A stretch of DNA of 64,000 nt, taken from assembly GCF_016920785.2 (NCBI RefSeq), contig NW_024609880.1, forward strand, positions 35,735,152-35,799,151. Reading direction: 5' to 3'. Of the stretch, positions 35,001 through 44,369 are shown piece by piece. The position numbers and the translations under genes were made by a program. Numbering within the stretch: the stretch's first letter is position 1; the number at the start of each line of letters is the position of its first letter. The notes beneath the pieces were generated by a model. That model worked only from the letters and a program-made list of their open reading frames with translations, had not been told where the DNA came from and did not search any database. Origin of the DNA: Ixodes scapularis (taxonomy: Eukaryota > Arthropoda > Arachnida > Ixodida > Ixodidae).

Positions 35001-35687
35001 ATTTGTAAATTTACCCCCAAAAAAACCCGAATTCCAAAAAGTTTTCACAAAAAAAGAAAAAAAAAAGAAGAACGGGTTTTCCACGATTATCAACTTGAAA
35101 AATACCAACCGATTTTTACCCCCTAATTAAAAAAAAAAAATTAAAACCCGAAAACCAACAGCGCTAAGTATATATGGAGCCGCTAAATTTTTGTAAACAG
35201 TGTAATGCATCGTAGCTGCATCTAAGTTGATCGCCGCTCCTTCCTTCTGCTTCGCAGCGACATCAAGAAGGGGACGTTGGAAATACAAGAGCGCACTCGC
35301 TCCTCCATCCGGAAGGTGGTTCCATGCGACGTCTTGGAACCCGGAGTTCTCCCGGGGGAACACAGGGAAACCTTCGACGTCGTCTTCTCCGGCGGCACCC
35401 TGGAATCGGCCGCCGTAGACGAGGAGTCCTACCGAATCGTGGTGAAAAACGTGGCAGCACTCTTGAAACCTGGCGGCCTGCTTGTTTTAGCTGGTTTTGG
35501 AGGCTTGAAAAACACCTATCGCCTGGGAACCGCTGACTTTCCTCTGCCTAACTTTACCGAAGACGTGATCAAACAAGCACTGAAAGATGCTGGTTTTGAA
35601 GTCTTAGTAGACCGTACCAAAAGAAGTGCCGCTGAGTTTGGGACACCCGAGGTATTCGCTTTCGTCTTCGCGGCTCGCAAGCCTTGA
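28881..35687 (+). CDS. NNMT/INMT/PNMT-family small-molecule N-methyltransferase (three coding exons)
   Basis: Joining 28881-29025, 33027-33234 and 35258-35687 gives an intact frame of 260 residues, the usual size for this family (about 260-285). Splice phases agree at both junctions. The N-terminal helix has RDYLEKFDARAY. SAM motif I is LLDVGTGPS at residues 56-64. An acidic residue ends strand 2 (LSD, D82) and CDV at 141-143 matches the adenine-contacting Asp-Val of NNMT. LLKPGGLLVLAG is the late Rossmann strand. The family transfers a methyl group from SAM to nitrogen of small amines or pyridines in the cytosol; the substrate here cannot be told. An AATAAA lies about 90 bases after the stop. 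Both introns are filled with transposons. Orthology to a particular vertebrate enzyme is not implied. Confidence 0.9.
29564..29735. mobile_element. MITE with inverted repeats of about 58 bp
   Basis: TATACTCCGTTTCACCTTAT at the left is matched by ATAAGGTGAAACAGAGTATA at the right. The pairing continues inward through GCGCGAGCTCATAGC with few mismatches. The ends suggest TA insertion. It abuts the next MITE, sharing GAGTATA. Confidence 0.7.
29732..29931 (+). mobile_element. 200-bp TA-flanked MITE, copy 1
   Basis: It begins TATAGGGGTATTCACTGGAC and ends GACAGTGAATACTCTTTATA. A second copy in opposite orientation lies at 37627-37827 with the same internal GGTGCGGAATGCACGTTGCA-type sequence. TA duplication points to the Tc1/mariner superfamily. 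Confidence 0.7.
30515..30735. repeat. cluster of GCTAAATTTAGCGGGAA motifs in both orientations
   Basis: Around ten degenerate copies of AATTTAGCGGGAA and its inverse complement follow closely. It resembles the subterminal arrays of the foldback-like elements elsewhere in this window, but no element ends or target duplication were found. A short palindrome of GGGTACGGAGGGGAGG type (30748-30792) follows. Confidence 0.55.
31503..31735. mobile_element. foldback MITE, 233 bp
   Basis: TCGGTCCGAGCGCGGCCGAT begins both arms. The inverted repeats extend about 50 bp with few changes and more weakly to the middle. It lies in methyltransferase intron 1. Confidence 0.7.
32187..32264 (+). repeat. three direct copies of TATTTAGGTGCCGT
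   Basis: Copies of GGAATTTAGGTGCCGT occur near 32187, 32213 and (as GGGTATTTAGGTGCCGT) 32246, with unequal spacing. A short cluster of CTAACGTTAG motifs lies just before (32040-32070). Confidence 0.5.
33027..33234 (+). CDS. methyltransferase exon with SAM motif I
   Basis: It follows GTCTGCTCTCCACAG and ends AG before GTATAC. It completes codon 49 (Asp) and encodes LVQGKTLLDVGTGPSICRLF to EEFAELESY. The phase matches exons on both sides. Confidence 0.88.
33701..35166. mobile_element. hAT-like element in methyltransferase intron 2
   Basis: The left end AGGGTTGTTCGTTTTCGGGT pairs imperfectly with the right end ACCCGAAAACCAACAGCGCTA. AGTATATAT flanks both sides (33692-33700 and 35167-35175), giving an 8- or 9-bp target duplication. 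Both subterminal regions are rich in CCCGAAAT/ACCCGATTTT motifs. A separate palindromic MITE sits inside at 34030-34346. No transposase domain is seen. Confidence 0.6.
34030..34346. mobile_element. long palindromic MITE, about 317 bp
   Basis: The arms of about 150 bp meet near 34190. CACTCTAAAAAAATAACTG starts the left arm and a CATTTTTTAGAGTGC-type end closes the right. The central part (CTGAGTTGTGACATTAAGCA and its inverse) is nearly perfect. Confidence 0.7.
35258..35687 (+). CDS. methyltransferase last exon
   Basis: It follows TTCCTTCTGCTTCGCAG and runs to TGA at 35685-35687. It encodes the C-terminal half of the fold, including VVPCDVLEPG, LLKPGGLLVLAGFGG and the terminal strand EVFAFVFAARKP. 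Confidence 0.9.
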
Positions 35688-35774
35688 GTCCGATTAGAGC
35701 AGCGTGGTTTTTTTTTGGCATCTTTTATTTTGCCCTCTCCGGCCTACCCTAACCCCAACGTCCGTGCCTGAGAA

Positions 35775-35780
35775 AATAAA
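35775..35780 (+). promoter_or_regulatory. poly(A) signal of the methyltransferase gene
   Basis: AATAAA lies 88 bases after the stop codon, followed by a T-rich stretch. Confidence 0.7.
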
Positions 35781-36230
35781 TCTTTACTACTACTTTCGTT
35801 TTTTCTCCAAAGGCCGCCGTGTTTTCTAAATGTCACCGGGCCCTAAAGAAGCCATGCAATAATTTTTCTATTTTTGCTAAATACTACTTAGAACAACTCC
35901 CTAACGTTATTAAATAAATAAACTTGCTCTAGTTTTTTTTTTTTTTTAGGCAATAGCAGTCGCCAAGAAAATTTAAGAGATATGAGCATCGTTAACCCCC
36001 TCAACTTGGAGCCAGAACAAACGGCCACGTGACCTGGTGCCCATATTGTGCCGCTAACGTTTATCATATCCACGTGCTGGGGTGTCAAAGTAGAAAAGGT
36101 GCGCTGAGCTCCAGGCATTGTTAGAGTTCGGCCATTCTCATCACCGCAATGGTTGGACGCGGCGCGAGCCACTACCCGAGTGTCCGCCGAGGCATCGACT
36201 GTTACGAACCGCAGTCGAGTGCTCGAGCAG

Positions 36231-36509
36231 TTATCGTGTCCAATCCATGAGCCGCGCCATAGCCATACCCACAAAGCCTGGCAGTACGACGACGGAGCCA
36301 TAGAGTGCCCGGTCGCAGATTCGGACCGCGAGCATCTGGCAGCACAGAGCTTTTGCAGCAGCGAGGACCCGAAACATGGCTTTCAGACCAGACCAGAAAG
36401 GAAGCGGTAGCGCGAGGATCGCCAGGAGCACGCACATTCCATCGCTTGGGAGAAGTGTGTTTCGGCGTCTCGCCGCAGCGGGGCGCCTGTCACGTGGCTC
36501 TCCTCTCAT
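36231..36509 (-). CDS. possible N-terminal exon of an unidentified membrane protein
   Basis: A CpG-rich - strand frame has an internal ATG (near 36437) opening MCVLLAILALPLPFWSG and a second hydrophobic stretch, LYGSVVVLPGFVGMAMARL. The composition looks like a real signal/membrane segment. However, the frame closes at 36231 without an obvious donor site, no family is recognised, and it would run antisense towards the methyltransferase. Low confidence. Confidence 0.15.
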   Translation of the reverse strand: MRGEPRDRRPAAARRRNTLLPSDGMCVLLAILALPLPFWSGLKAMFRVLAAAKALCCQMLAVRICDRALYGSVVVLPGFVGMAMARLMDWTR

Positions 36510-36901
36510 TCGTTGTCTGCCGCTCTACCTGTTTACTTTCGGCGGCCACTTCTCGTGGAGATCTGCCAGGCTTTGTCAGTAAAAAGAAGGCTACGGACAC
36601 GCTCTCGACTGTCATCAGGCGGGTGGTTTAGATCCTGCAATTACGTCACCAAATATTGGGAAGGCGTGACTCAAATAAATAGTCCCCTTTGATCCTCGCA
36701 ATTTGACTGCGACAAAAAGCTTCTGAATCAGTGGCGGTCTTCGCAAGTATGCTTGGATCAGACGCGAACCAAGTACGCCTCTGCAAAGTCACGAACATAG
36801 CAAACGGATCGTTTCATGACCCCTCTGAATAAACTTTACGGCACGTGTAACATTCGTAGCAAAGTTTCCGGAGCTCAGCTCGCGATATTTGTAAGGACCA
36901 A

Positions 36902-37231
36902 TTGATGGAATCCGAAAACCCCAATCTCAGTACGAGGTTTCAACACTTCAAAGCTTGCCTACTTATGATTCGAAAACAATTCGACCAATCCAAAGTTTTT
37001 GAAGCAAAAGCTCAAGCATATTCAACGTTATCGAATTTGGCTAACCCGATTCATAAAAATAAATTGAACGCCCTAAATTCTACGAACCTCAATATTAAAA
37101 CAGTCGAAACCGTTGAATTTCAATCTTCAAAAACCTTGACCACTTCGAACTTTACGAATTCGAATCTAGACAGTGGTGAAAATTTTCGTAAACTGTCGAA
37201 TTCAAACTTCGGAAGGTTCGCGACATCCCTA
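36902..37231. repeat. TTCGAA-rich degenerate repeat, probable hAT end
   Basis: Many variants of ATTCGAA recur over 330 bp, ending with TTCGCGACATCCCTAG. Read inverted, that end is CTAGGGATGTCGCGAA, which is like hAT termini. Only one end was found. The foldback element starting at 37241 lies just beyond it. Confidence 0.4.
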
Positions 37232-37626
37232 GTTTTGAACGGGTCTAGGAGACCTCTTCACAAGCCCACTCGTCGCAGCCAACTCGTCGTAGGTAAACTC
37301 GTCAAATCGGTCATGTCGTCATAGGGCATCTTGTACACGGGGAAGTCGTAACAGAGGGAAACTGGGCACTTGTCCATTTCGTTTCAATTTACCTTTTTCT
37401 CTGATGTTGCGTTTGCAGTTCGGCTTCGATAACTGATGACAAATAGTAATTTACAACTAAAAAATAAAAGCACGATATGGTCTTGCATAGATTTTTCTCA
37501 AAAAAAGCTTCTGCTGCCATCTCGAAGAGTATGTGCTTATGCCGCGTGCTTTGCTCGCTTTCCGAAGCGACAAGCACGCACATGCTGGGCTGCAAATATC
37601 GCACACTGGGCCGTACCTGAGAACGA

Positions 37627-37827
37627 TATAGGGAGTATTCACTGGTGGGGCATATGTGTGTGCGCGAATTCTGAGCGCGTGCTAAAGCCAGCTTCTGCAG
37701 TTCTTTTGTAACGTGCATTCCGCACCATCAAGAGCACCGGTCTTAGCAGCCTATGGATGTGAGATCGTTCTGAACATGCGCTCTAAACAGCACCCACAAA
37801 TATGGCGTCCAGTGAATACTTCCTATA
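37627..37827 (-). mobile_element. 200-bp TA-flanked MITE, copy 2
   Basis: It begins TATAGGGAGTATTCACTGG and ends CCAGTGAATACTTCCTATA. It is the inverse orientation of the copy at 29732-29931 and is nested inside the foldback element. Confidence 0.7.
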
Positions 37828-37964
37828 TTGTCGGAAACAAGTAAAGAACGCGCACGTGAGCTTCCGCCGTGCTTTGGTTGGGCGTGCGCGCTCATGCTAT
37901 CAAGAGAAGCAAACTCATTGGCCCATGACCGGCTGTAACAACCACTCTGAAACATGAAAATATT

Positions 37965-38540
37965 GGGTCTAGGAGAACTGATCACAAGCGAACTCATCAT
38001 AAGTAAACACTTCAAGTAGGGCAAGTCGTCCTGGTGCATCTGAGGGTGATGGCTTTGGCCTTGGCAATGCTTTCTATCTCTACAGACCCAGTACATAGCG
38101 TCGGGGTCTTTTCGGCTAAGCGTATAAGAATACCCTTCGCACAGCACGGGAGCGTCACGCCGGGTTTTAATTCGGTTCATCATACGAAATGCGGTCGTGC
38201 TCTCTGAAGGTCCGCACATTTTGCCCCTATATATATACGTATTCGAAGCCACTACGAATGAAAAACCCCTTTGGAGTAGATATAGAGAAAAGAGAAGGTG
38301 CCCCAAAAGACGAAACCTAACTGCTACACTTCCTAGCATCCTGGTGCGGAGGTCTGCATACCGCACCCCTGTTTTGTCATTGCACAATAAGTTTCGACCT
38401 AGCAAAGCTTCCGAAAAGGGCTTAATAACAAAGGGACGTCGTAAGTAAAGATAACTCCGAAAAGCCGACCACAACCGCCCCCTGCAAACAAGCAAAAGGA
38501 GAGGCCAAGTTTGAATTTGCGACAAGTTTGATGCGATCAC
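37965..38540 (-). pseudogene. FLYWCH zinc-finger frame of a Mutator-like transposon
   Basis: Within the - strand frame starting at 38540, residues about 123-165 read PVLCEGYSYTLSRKDPDAMY then WVCRDRKHCQGQSHH. This is the FLYWCH pattern: a GYxY strand, YWxCR, a second Cys, a CxGx turn and a His. The plus-strand position is about 38040-38170. FLYWCH fingers bind DNA and are common N-terminal partners of MULE transposase domains. No catalytic DDE domain follows; the frame instead runs into a tandem-repeat array and a MITE. The frame's first 120 residues match nothing I recognise. Confidence 0.65.
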
Positions 38541-38771
38541 TTACCAAAATAAAGCCCCCTCCTCTTCCCCCCCCCCCCCCCCGCCCCTTCCCCTCCCCCT
38601 ATAAAAAAAAAAAAGTCTGTGACGAACTTTCCAAGAACGAGAAGGTCACTGCGACCACTTTCCCTACTACCAGTTCACCTAGAACGAGATGCCCTCTTTG
38701 ACCAGTTCACCTATGACCAGTTTCCCTGTGACGACTTGGTTGTGACGAGTGGGCCTGTTCCCGTTTTGAAC

Positions 38772-39341
38772 AGAGGCTTGTATCATGATCATCGACCCCC
38801 CACGTCACCGTGTGTTTTGCTTACCAGTGATGTAACGTCAAGATGAGATGACCTATATGTCGCAGGGCGACGTCCTGCTTTACATTAAAGAGTTAAAAAA
38901 TACCGCTTAAGAGATTACGTGCAAGCGATCAACATGCGGGCCATGTTGGAACGCCGGCCTGAATCGTAGCTTTTATCGTACGGTCCAGTATAATTGTCGC
39001 CTGCAGTGTCCTGTTGTCTCCACCTCAAGAGCGATTGCGCTCTCAGGGAAGGGCTGAACAGGGTTGAAAGATGACAAAAAGTACGTATATTTAGTGTGGT
39101 ATATTAGTATTAAACAAAATCACGATGAAAGAGCTTTTGTGGAGATAGAAAAAAATTTCCTTTGTGCGGTCTTTAGACAACAGTCTGCTTGTGGCCACGA
39201 AACTTGTTTTCGAACTTACCATGGCGTAACTGGCCGTACACAATACCTGCCTCAAATCGCGCGTTTCAACGCATTTATGTTGGCCAAATTGAGGTTTCTG
39301 TGTGTTTCCGTGAAGTACCGCCTTCAAACAAGTGAATACCT
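38772..39341. other. unassigned stretch
   Basis: No gene or repeat recognised before the 5' junction of the second LINE copy near 39342. Confidence 0.3.
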
Positions 39342-40495
39342 CCTTTACAAGCTGCGTAGTCTGAACATCGATACCAACGTCCTGCAGTGGATAGCTAATT
39401 ATCTCAGTGACAGGAAACAAGGTGTCGTCATTAACGGAATTCACAGATCATACGTAGCCGCAACATGGGGTGTACCGCAAGGTACAGTTTTAGGCCCACT
39501 TCTTTCTCTAATTTTATAAATGATATTACAAACGGAATCTCATCTCACATCAGGCTGTGTGCTGGTTTGTGTAGAGAAATATGCGGAGACGCAGATATTG
39601 AAGTTTTACATAATGATCTAGATAACATTTCAAGGTTGTCCGACAGATAGAAGATGTTTCTTAATGCATCCAAATGTATTCATGTTAGATTTACAAGAAA
39701 GCGTAAGGTAATTTCTTCCTTTTTTTTTTTTTTTTTTTTAGGCAACCAACCTTTAGATCATGCCACTGAAGCCAAATATCTTGGAGTGTAGTTACATTTC
39801 CACCGTCGCAACTTACGGAAAATTTCTGCAGACCTGAAAGAGACTCTTTATTTCTCTTACGTTCGACTAATTTTAGAATATGCGTGTATTGTGTGGGACC
39901 CGCATACGCGAATATGCATTAATCAAGTAGAATGAATTTAAAACCAAGCGTCACGATTTGTTTCAGATATTTATAACTTTCGGGAAAGCGTCTTAGAAAT
40001 AAAGCACGCACTGGGATGGACATCTTTAAGGTTTAAGAGGAAATGTCTACGTCTAAAGGTTTTGCACAATCTTTATTATGGGAACACAGGTTTAGATAAG
40101 TCAACATGTTGTATAACGCCTGCCTACATTTTCGAAAGTGTAGAAAATTCAAAAACAAAAATTCGAGATATCTGCGCTAGGATTGATGTTCTAAAGTATT
40201 CTTTATTTTTTTTTTCCCAGACGATCCACGAATACTCCCGGGTGCTTTAGTAGATCTCCCTTCTGTTTGCTTCTTTTTTGACACTATTATGTTGATGTAA
40301 GGTGCCTAGTATCCTTCGTTGTGTCATTTTTTTGTTGTTGTTAGCACTGCACTGTGTCTGTTGTATTGTTTTGTATGGCATCTTCGGTATATTTTACTGT
40401 TCTACGCTATGTCTCATGTGCTACCCCCCCCCCCCCCTTTACTGTAATGCCCACTGGGCGAAGTAGCAATAAATAAATAAATAAATGAATAAAAA
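39342..40495 (+). pseudogene. 5'-truncated LINE, family 1, copy 2
   Basis: From about 39342 the sequence follows the first copy (16435 onward) closely. It encodes YKLRSLNIDTNVLQWIANYL and GVPQGTVLGPLL of the reverse transcriptase. The YADD stretch is lost: the sequence passes from HIRLC directly to GLCRE. Downstream pieces include LEYACIVWDP. The copy ends TACTGTAATGCCCACTGGGC followed by (AATA)n. It has several stops and deletions and is inactive. Confidence 0.8.
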
Positions 40496-41052
40496 TAATT
40501 TCAAGTCTCAAGTTTATTTGTTCCTCTTCGTACAGAAAGAGAGGGAAGAGGGAAAAAAACGGTACAAAAACTGCTTGACAAAGCCCCCTCCTCCCCTACA
40601 GCAACAGCGGTAGCAGCACTTTATCGAAATAACAAAGGTAAAGTATATTTTGTACACACAGTCGACTCGCTATGTTTCATGTAAAGAAACAAGTACCGGT
40701 AATACAACTGTGCGGGGAACACTTTCAATACAAATGACTAGTGACAAAAAAAATAGTTTAACACTCTGGGGAACTGATGGCTAGTCAACTGATCTCCGTA
40801 GTTAGTTCTGGAGCGCGGGACAGTGACATCGGTATGACGACTAAAATGCAAAGACATATTTAAGTGAAGAGAGGCATGCAAACGAAACTACTGTTTTCGT
40901 TATTTAGGGTTGTTTTATATGCTAGTGCAAGTTTGTAGTTGCAAAATTCTGTTATCTTAGTAATTCCGAAGTTTTCAAATAGCGGCGCGGTGTAACTGTC
41001 AAACTTTTAATTGCACAGAATACGAACTACCTTCTTTTGTCGTACATGTAGG
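40496..41052. other. unassigned stretch, perhaps 3' UTR of the - strand LINE
   Basis: A/T-rich with no coding signal. Its position directly after the last codons of the - strand LINE suggests it is that element's 3' untranslated part, but no tail is visible. Confidence 0.3.
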
Positions 41053-42638
41053 CTATGAACTTTTTATAATAGTGGTGTTCCCCCATACCACAAAGCAAAA
41101 ATTGAAGCAAGCATTGAATGAAGAGTTATAGAGAATTCGTAGTATAGACGGAGTTAATGCTTTTTTTTTGTACTTATAAAGTATGCCTACCATTTTGGAT
41201 AGCTTTTTTCTAATCAGGTCGACCTCATGAGCCCATCGCATCTGTTCATTAAATATAACGCCACGAACCTTGACCTTCTCTACAATTTTTATACTACAAG
41301 ATCCTAGGAGTAGAGCCTGAATATTGCAAAACCCTACTGACTTCGACATAAAAACTATAGCCTTTGTTTTATTACTGCTTATTACTGACGATTTCAACAT
41401 CGTCCACAGATTAAGTTTTTCTAAAAAGTGATTGCCCGTTTCTATATTTTCAGAAATGTTTGACCCCGAAAACAATATAGTGGTGTCATCAGCATAAATT
41501 ATCATGCTTGCTTTGCAGTCAAGGTTGGTAATGTCATTTTAAAAATAATTTTAAAAGAAGGGGTCCTAAAATACTTCCTTGCGGTACGCCGGCATTTAGG
41601 TTTCTAGACTGAGAGTGCTGTCCTCCTATTACGACACTTTAAGAACGGAACTCTAGTTATCTCTCAAAAATGTTTTGAGCTTTTCGCCTTCTACCCTATT
41701 GCTGTAGTTTAAGTAATACCATTTTATAATTAGTAATTAGTAATATAATCAAAAGCCTCTGAGAAGTAAACAAATATTCCTTATGTAAGGAGCTTACTCT
41801 CAATGTTATTTAGAATTCTCTCTTTTTGGTTTAGTAACGCTAACTCAGTTCAGCATCCGTTCCGAAACCCGTACTGATGGGGAGCAAGCGCAGGGTGTTT
41901 TTCGCAGAAGCTGTAGAGTCATTTGTGGGTCATTTTTTCTAATCATTTTAAATATATCACCAAAATAGTAACCGGTCTATAGTTGCCGAGGTCATTTCTA
42001 TCTCCCACCTTATAAATTACCGAAACCTTGGCTCTTGCATTTTGCGTGGGAAAACTCCAGTTTTAGGGGATACGTTAAAGCTATGAGTTAAAATAAAAAC
42101 AATCGCCTCTTTGACATGTTTAACCGGTTTCATCTGATTGTCATTGATATCACAACTTCTACTATGTTTTAAGCACTTGAAAATTGAAATAACTTCCACC
42201 TCGTCGGTAGGTTCAAAGAAATATGGTGTCAGAAATACCTTTCCCATATCTTAAGACTTCAGCTGTGTGAACATTATGCAGTAAATCTAAAAAAAATAGC
42301 CATTAAATGCGTTTGCAGGAGCTTTACTATTTTTAATTTCAACATTAATTTGGAGTTCAGTTATTTGTTCAAATTCACGGCCTTAGTGCCAGTATAGGGT
42401 TTATCTCTCTTTCTCTGTTCTTTTAGCTCCTTATCATGCTGAGCCGTCTGGCTTATCACCGTATCCTACTTGTCCGACAGATCTTGAATAAAATGCTCGA
42501 TCCCATCCACTTTTTTTTTTTAAATCTAGCAGAGTGTCGAATTTTTTGTTCATGGTCGCGAGTCATGACTAAGGAGGAATCCAGGTCGGAATCCTTTTTT
42601 TGTTTACTGCTCTGTCCGCTTCGCTGCGAGGATAATCT
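41053..42638 (-). pseudogene. LINE reverse transcriptase, family 2, decayed
   Basis: On the - strand, ECLKHSR-type pre-RT sequence and FPRKMQEPRFR occur near 42250-42020, GVPQGSILGPLL near 41570, and MIIYADDTTILFSGS at 41505. RGVIFNEQMRWAHEVDLIRKK and SFNACFNFCFVVWGN then follow to a stop at 41053. These are the reverse-transcriptase core and thumb of a non-LTR element different from family 1. Frame changes separate the blocks. A Penelope pair is inserted at 42639, and LINE-like sequence may continue beyond 43543. A related + strand piece lies at 44370-44660. Confidence 0.75.
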
Positions 42639-43531
42639 AAGTGGCAATGCAGGCGAGTTGGTTCATCGTTACAAAATGGAATCAGCGCGCAAACAACGAA
42701 GACACAAGGAAGAGAAAGTGACAGGACAAGCGCTGGACTTCAACTGAACGTTTATTGAAAAAGAAACTAACGAGGAAAACAAACAAACCACCAAATCATC
42801 ACCCCATCAAAACGTGCTCAAAAAAGCTACCTCTCTCTTAAGTAAAAAAATCGATGTTTGGCTGACGCATTGGTCACCTTCCTTTCCCATCTCAAAAGCT
42901 TCGAGCAGCTCGCGTGCTGTCTTATCGGCCCCTCTTCCCAAAATCGAGATGCGATCAAATATCGGCTCGCACGAGCAAGTGCTGCAGTGTAAAGGCAAGT
43001 GACCGCCCGAGGTTGATCGCAGCGAAAGCGCGTGTTCACGTGCTCGGTCATTAACACATCGGCCAGTCTGGCCGATGTATGTATACTAGTTTATAGGATC
43101 CCGTTAAGCTGTGGTCGAGTATACATCGGCCAGACTGGCCGATGTGTTAATGACCGAGCACGTGAACATGCGCTTTCGCTGCGATCAACCTCGGGCGGTC
43201 ACTTGCCTTTACACTGCAGCACTTGCTCGTGCGAGCCGATATTTGATCGCATCTCGATTTTGGGAAGAGGGGCCGATAAGACAGCACGCGAGCTGCTCGA
43301 AGCTTTTGAGATAGGAAAGGAAGGTGACCAATGCGTCAGCCAAACATCGATTTTTTTACTTAAGAGAGAGGTAGCTTTTTTGAGCACGTTTTGATGGGGT
43401 GATGATTTGGTGGTTTGTTTGTTTTCCTCGTTAGTTTCTTTTTCAATAAACGTTCAGTTGAAGTCCAGCGCTTGTCCTGTCACTTTCTCTTCCTTGTGTC
43501 TTCGTTGTTTGCGCGCTGATTCCATTTTGTA
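42639..43531. mobile_element. head-to-head pair of truncated Penelope-like elements
   Basis: Two nearly identical arms of about 420 bp are arranged as an inverted repeat (about 42665-43080 and 43115-43530) around a 35-bp centre. Each arm ends with a Penelope 3' tail (AATAAACGTTCAGTTGAAGT and CACTTTCTCTTCCTTGTGTC). The whole is flanked by the 11-bp GAGGATAATCT (42628-42638 and 43532-43542), a target duplication. The left arm carries about 27 bp extra at its outer end. Inverted, 5'-truncated pairs are known for Penelope elements. The insertion interrupts the family 2 LINE. Confidence 0.8.
43032..43394 (+). pseudogene. GIY-YIG endonuclease fragment (Penelope, right arm)
   Basis: The frame contains YRIPLSCGRVYIGQTGRCVN and DRAREHALSLRS, then a Cys/His cluster LHCSTCSCEP and ILGRGADKTARELLEAFEIG. 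The stop is at 43392-43394. This is the GIY-YIG domain to its C-terminus, missing the reverse transcriptase. The left arm encodes the same C-terminal part on the - strand (42998-42807) with one visible residue change. Confidence 0.8.
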
Positions 43532-43997
43532 GAGGATAATCTCCAGGTATGACAACACAATGCCTTGAGCCAGCTGTCTCTTTTAGACTTAAAAGTGGAT
43601 TCAGCAATTCCAGAGCATTCGCCCAAGTGACACGAAAACTCGCCGTCGGAACACTTCATAGTGCCGCGCGCAGCTGGCCAAGTAGGCAGCGCGCGCGTGG
43701 CCTAACGATTATTGTGCCTGACTTCCACGCGGAAAGCCAAGGTTCGGTTCCTGAGAGCGACGCATCTTTTGTTTATTCCTGCAATTTAGTGTTATATTAA
43801 ATTCGAGAATCTTGGTGCGTGTTCGAGATCCGAATGTTGTACGCGTCGGACCCTCTACGCCGATCATTCCAGAAGCCCACGCGTGTACATAAGGGGCTTC
43901 GCGTGATGAGCCAGTCAGGTTCGCCTCAGCGTTCGATCCTGCTGCTACGCCGCCTTCGACGCCCGCAGCGCTCTGTTGTTATCTTTTTTATTTATCT

Positions 43998-44058
43998 ATA
44001 TAGATATATATACATATATATATATATATATTTTTTTTTTTGGGGGGGGGGGGGGGGC
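43998..44058. repeat. TA-rich microsatellite followed by poly-T and poly-G
   Basis: ATATATATACATATATATAT is followed by ten T and a run of about 17 G. Pure low complexity. Confidence 0.8.
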
Positions 44059-44149
44059 ACAAATTTGCCTTATTTGCCCCATTAAACGTTTCAGTTCCCC
44101 CAGTTATTTTTTGTTTCACCTTGTCATTCGTGACATTCTGGTGGAGGTG

Positions 44150-44285
44150 GTAGGTACGAACCGAAATTTTTATCGGTTCGGTTCGAATTTGGGTTTACGG
44201 CTTTCGGTTCGGTTCCGGTTCAGTTCTGGAGAGCAAAAAATAACGGTTCAAACCGGTTCGAACCGGTTTGAACTGCTAAATTGAG
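44150..44285. repeat. CGGTTCGGTT-rich repeat, probable hAT end
   Basis: Variants of CGGTTCGGTTC and AACCGGTTCGAACCGG crowd about 130 bp, with a long self-complementary stretch at 44247-44272. By analogy with the other hAT elements here it may be a subterminal region, but no terminus or duplication was found. Confidence 0.35.
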
Positions 44286-44369
44286 AATATATTTTCCGCG
44301 TTGTTCTGGCAATAGACACTATTTACGCCGTGAAGCGAAGCGATTCGTCGGCAAACAGCCGTACCGACA

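Larger units (their letters stand above)
37241..38762. mobile_element. foldback/Mutator-like element with tandem-repeat ends and FLYWCH frame
   Basis: Both ends are arrays of degenerate 15-16 bp units (ACTCGTCACAGGGAA type), in opposite orientation: 37260-37365 on the left and 38620-38762 on the right. The left end begins GGGTCTAGGAGACC. The inverted right end begins GGGAACAGGCCCACTCGTC. The 9-bp GTTTTGAAC flanks both sides (37232-37240 and 38763-38771). A third array, starting again GGGTCTAGGAGA, lies inside at 37965-38040. The - strand frame between them contains a FLYWCH zinc finger. Tandem-repeat inverted ends and 9-bp duplications are known from Drosophila Foldback elements, and FLYWCH domains from Mutator-like transposases. 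A TA-flanked MITE is nested at 37627-37827. Confidence 0.65.

Noticed and set aside
43670..43760. tRNA-like segment with GGTTCGGTTCC B-box
   Set aside because: No acceptor stem or A-box at correct spacing could be folded, so it was not listed as an RNA gene.
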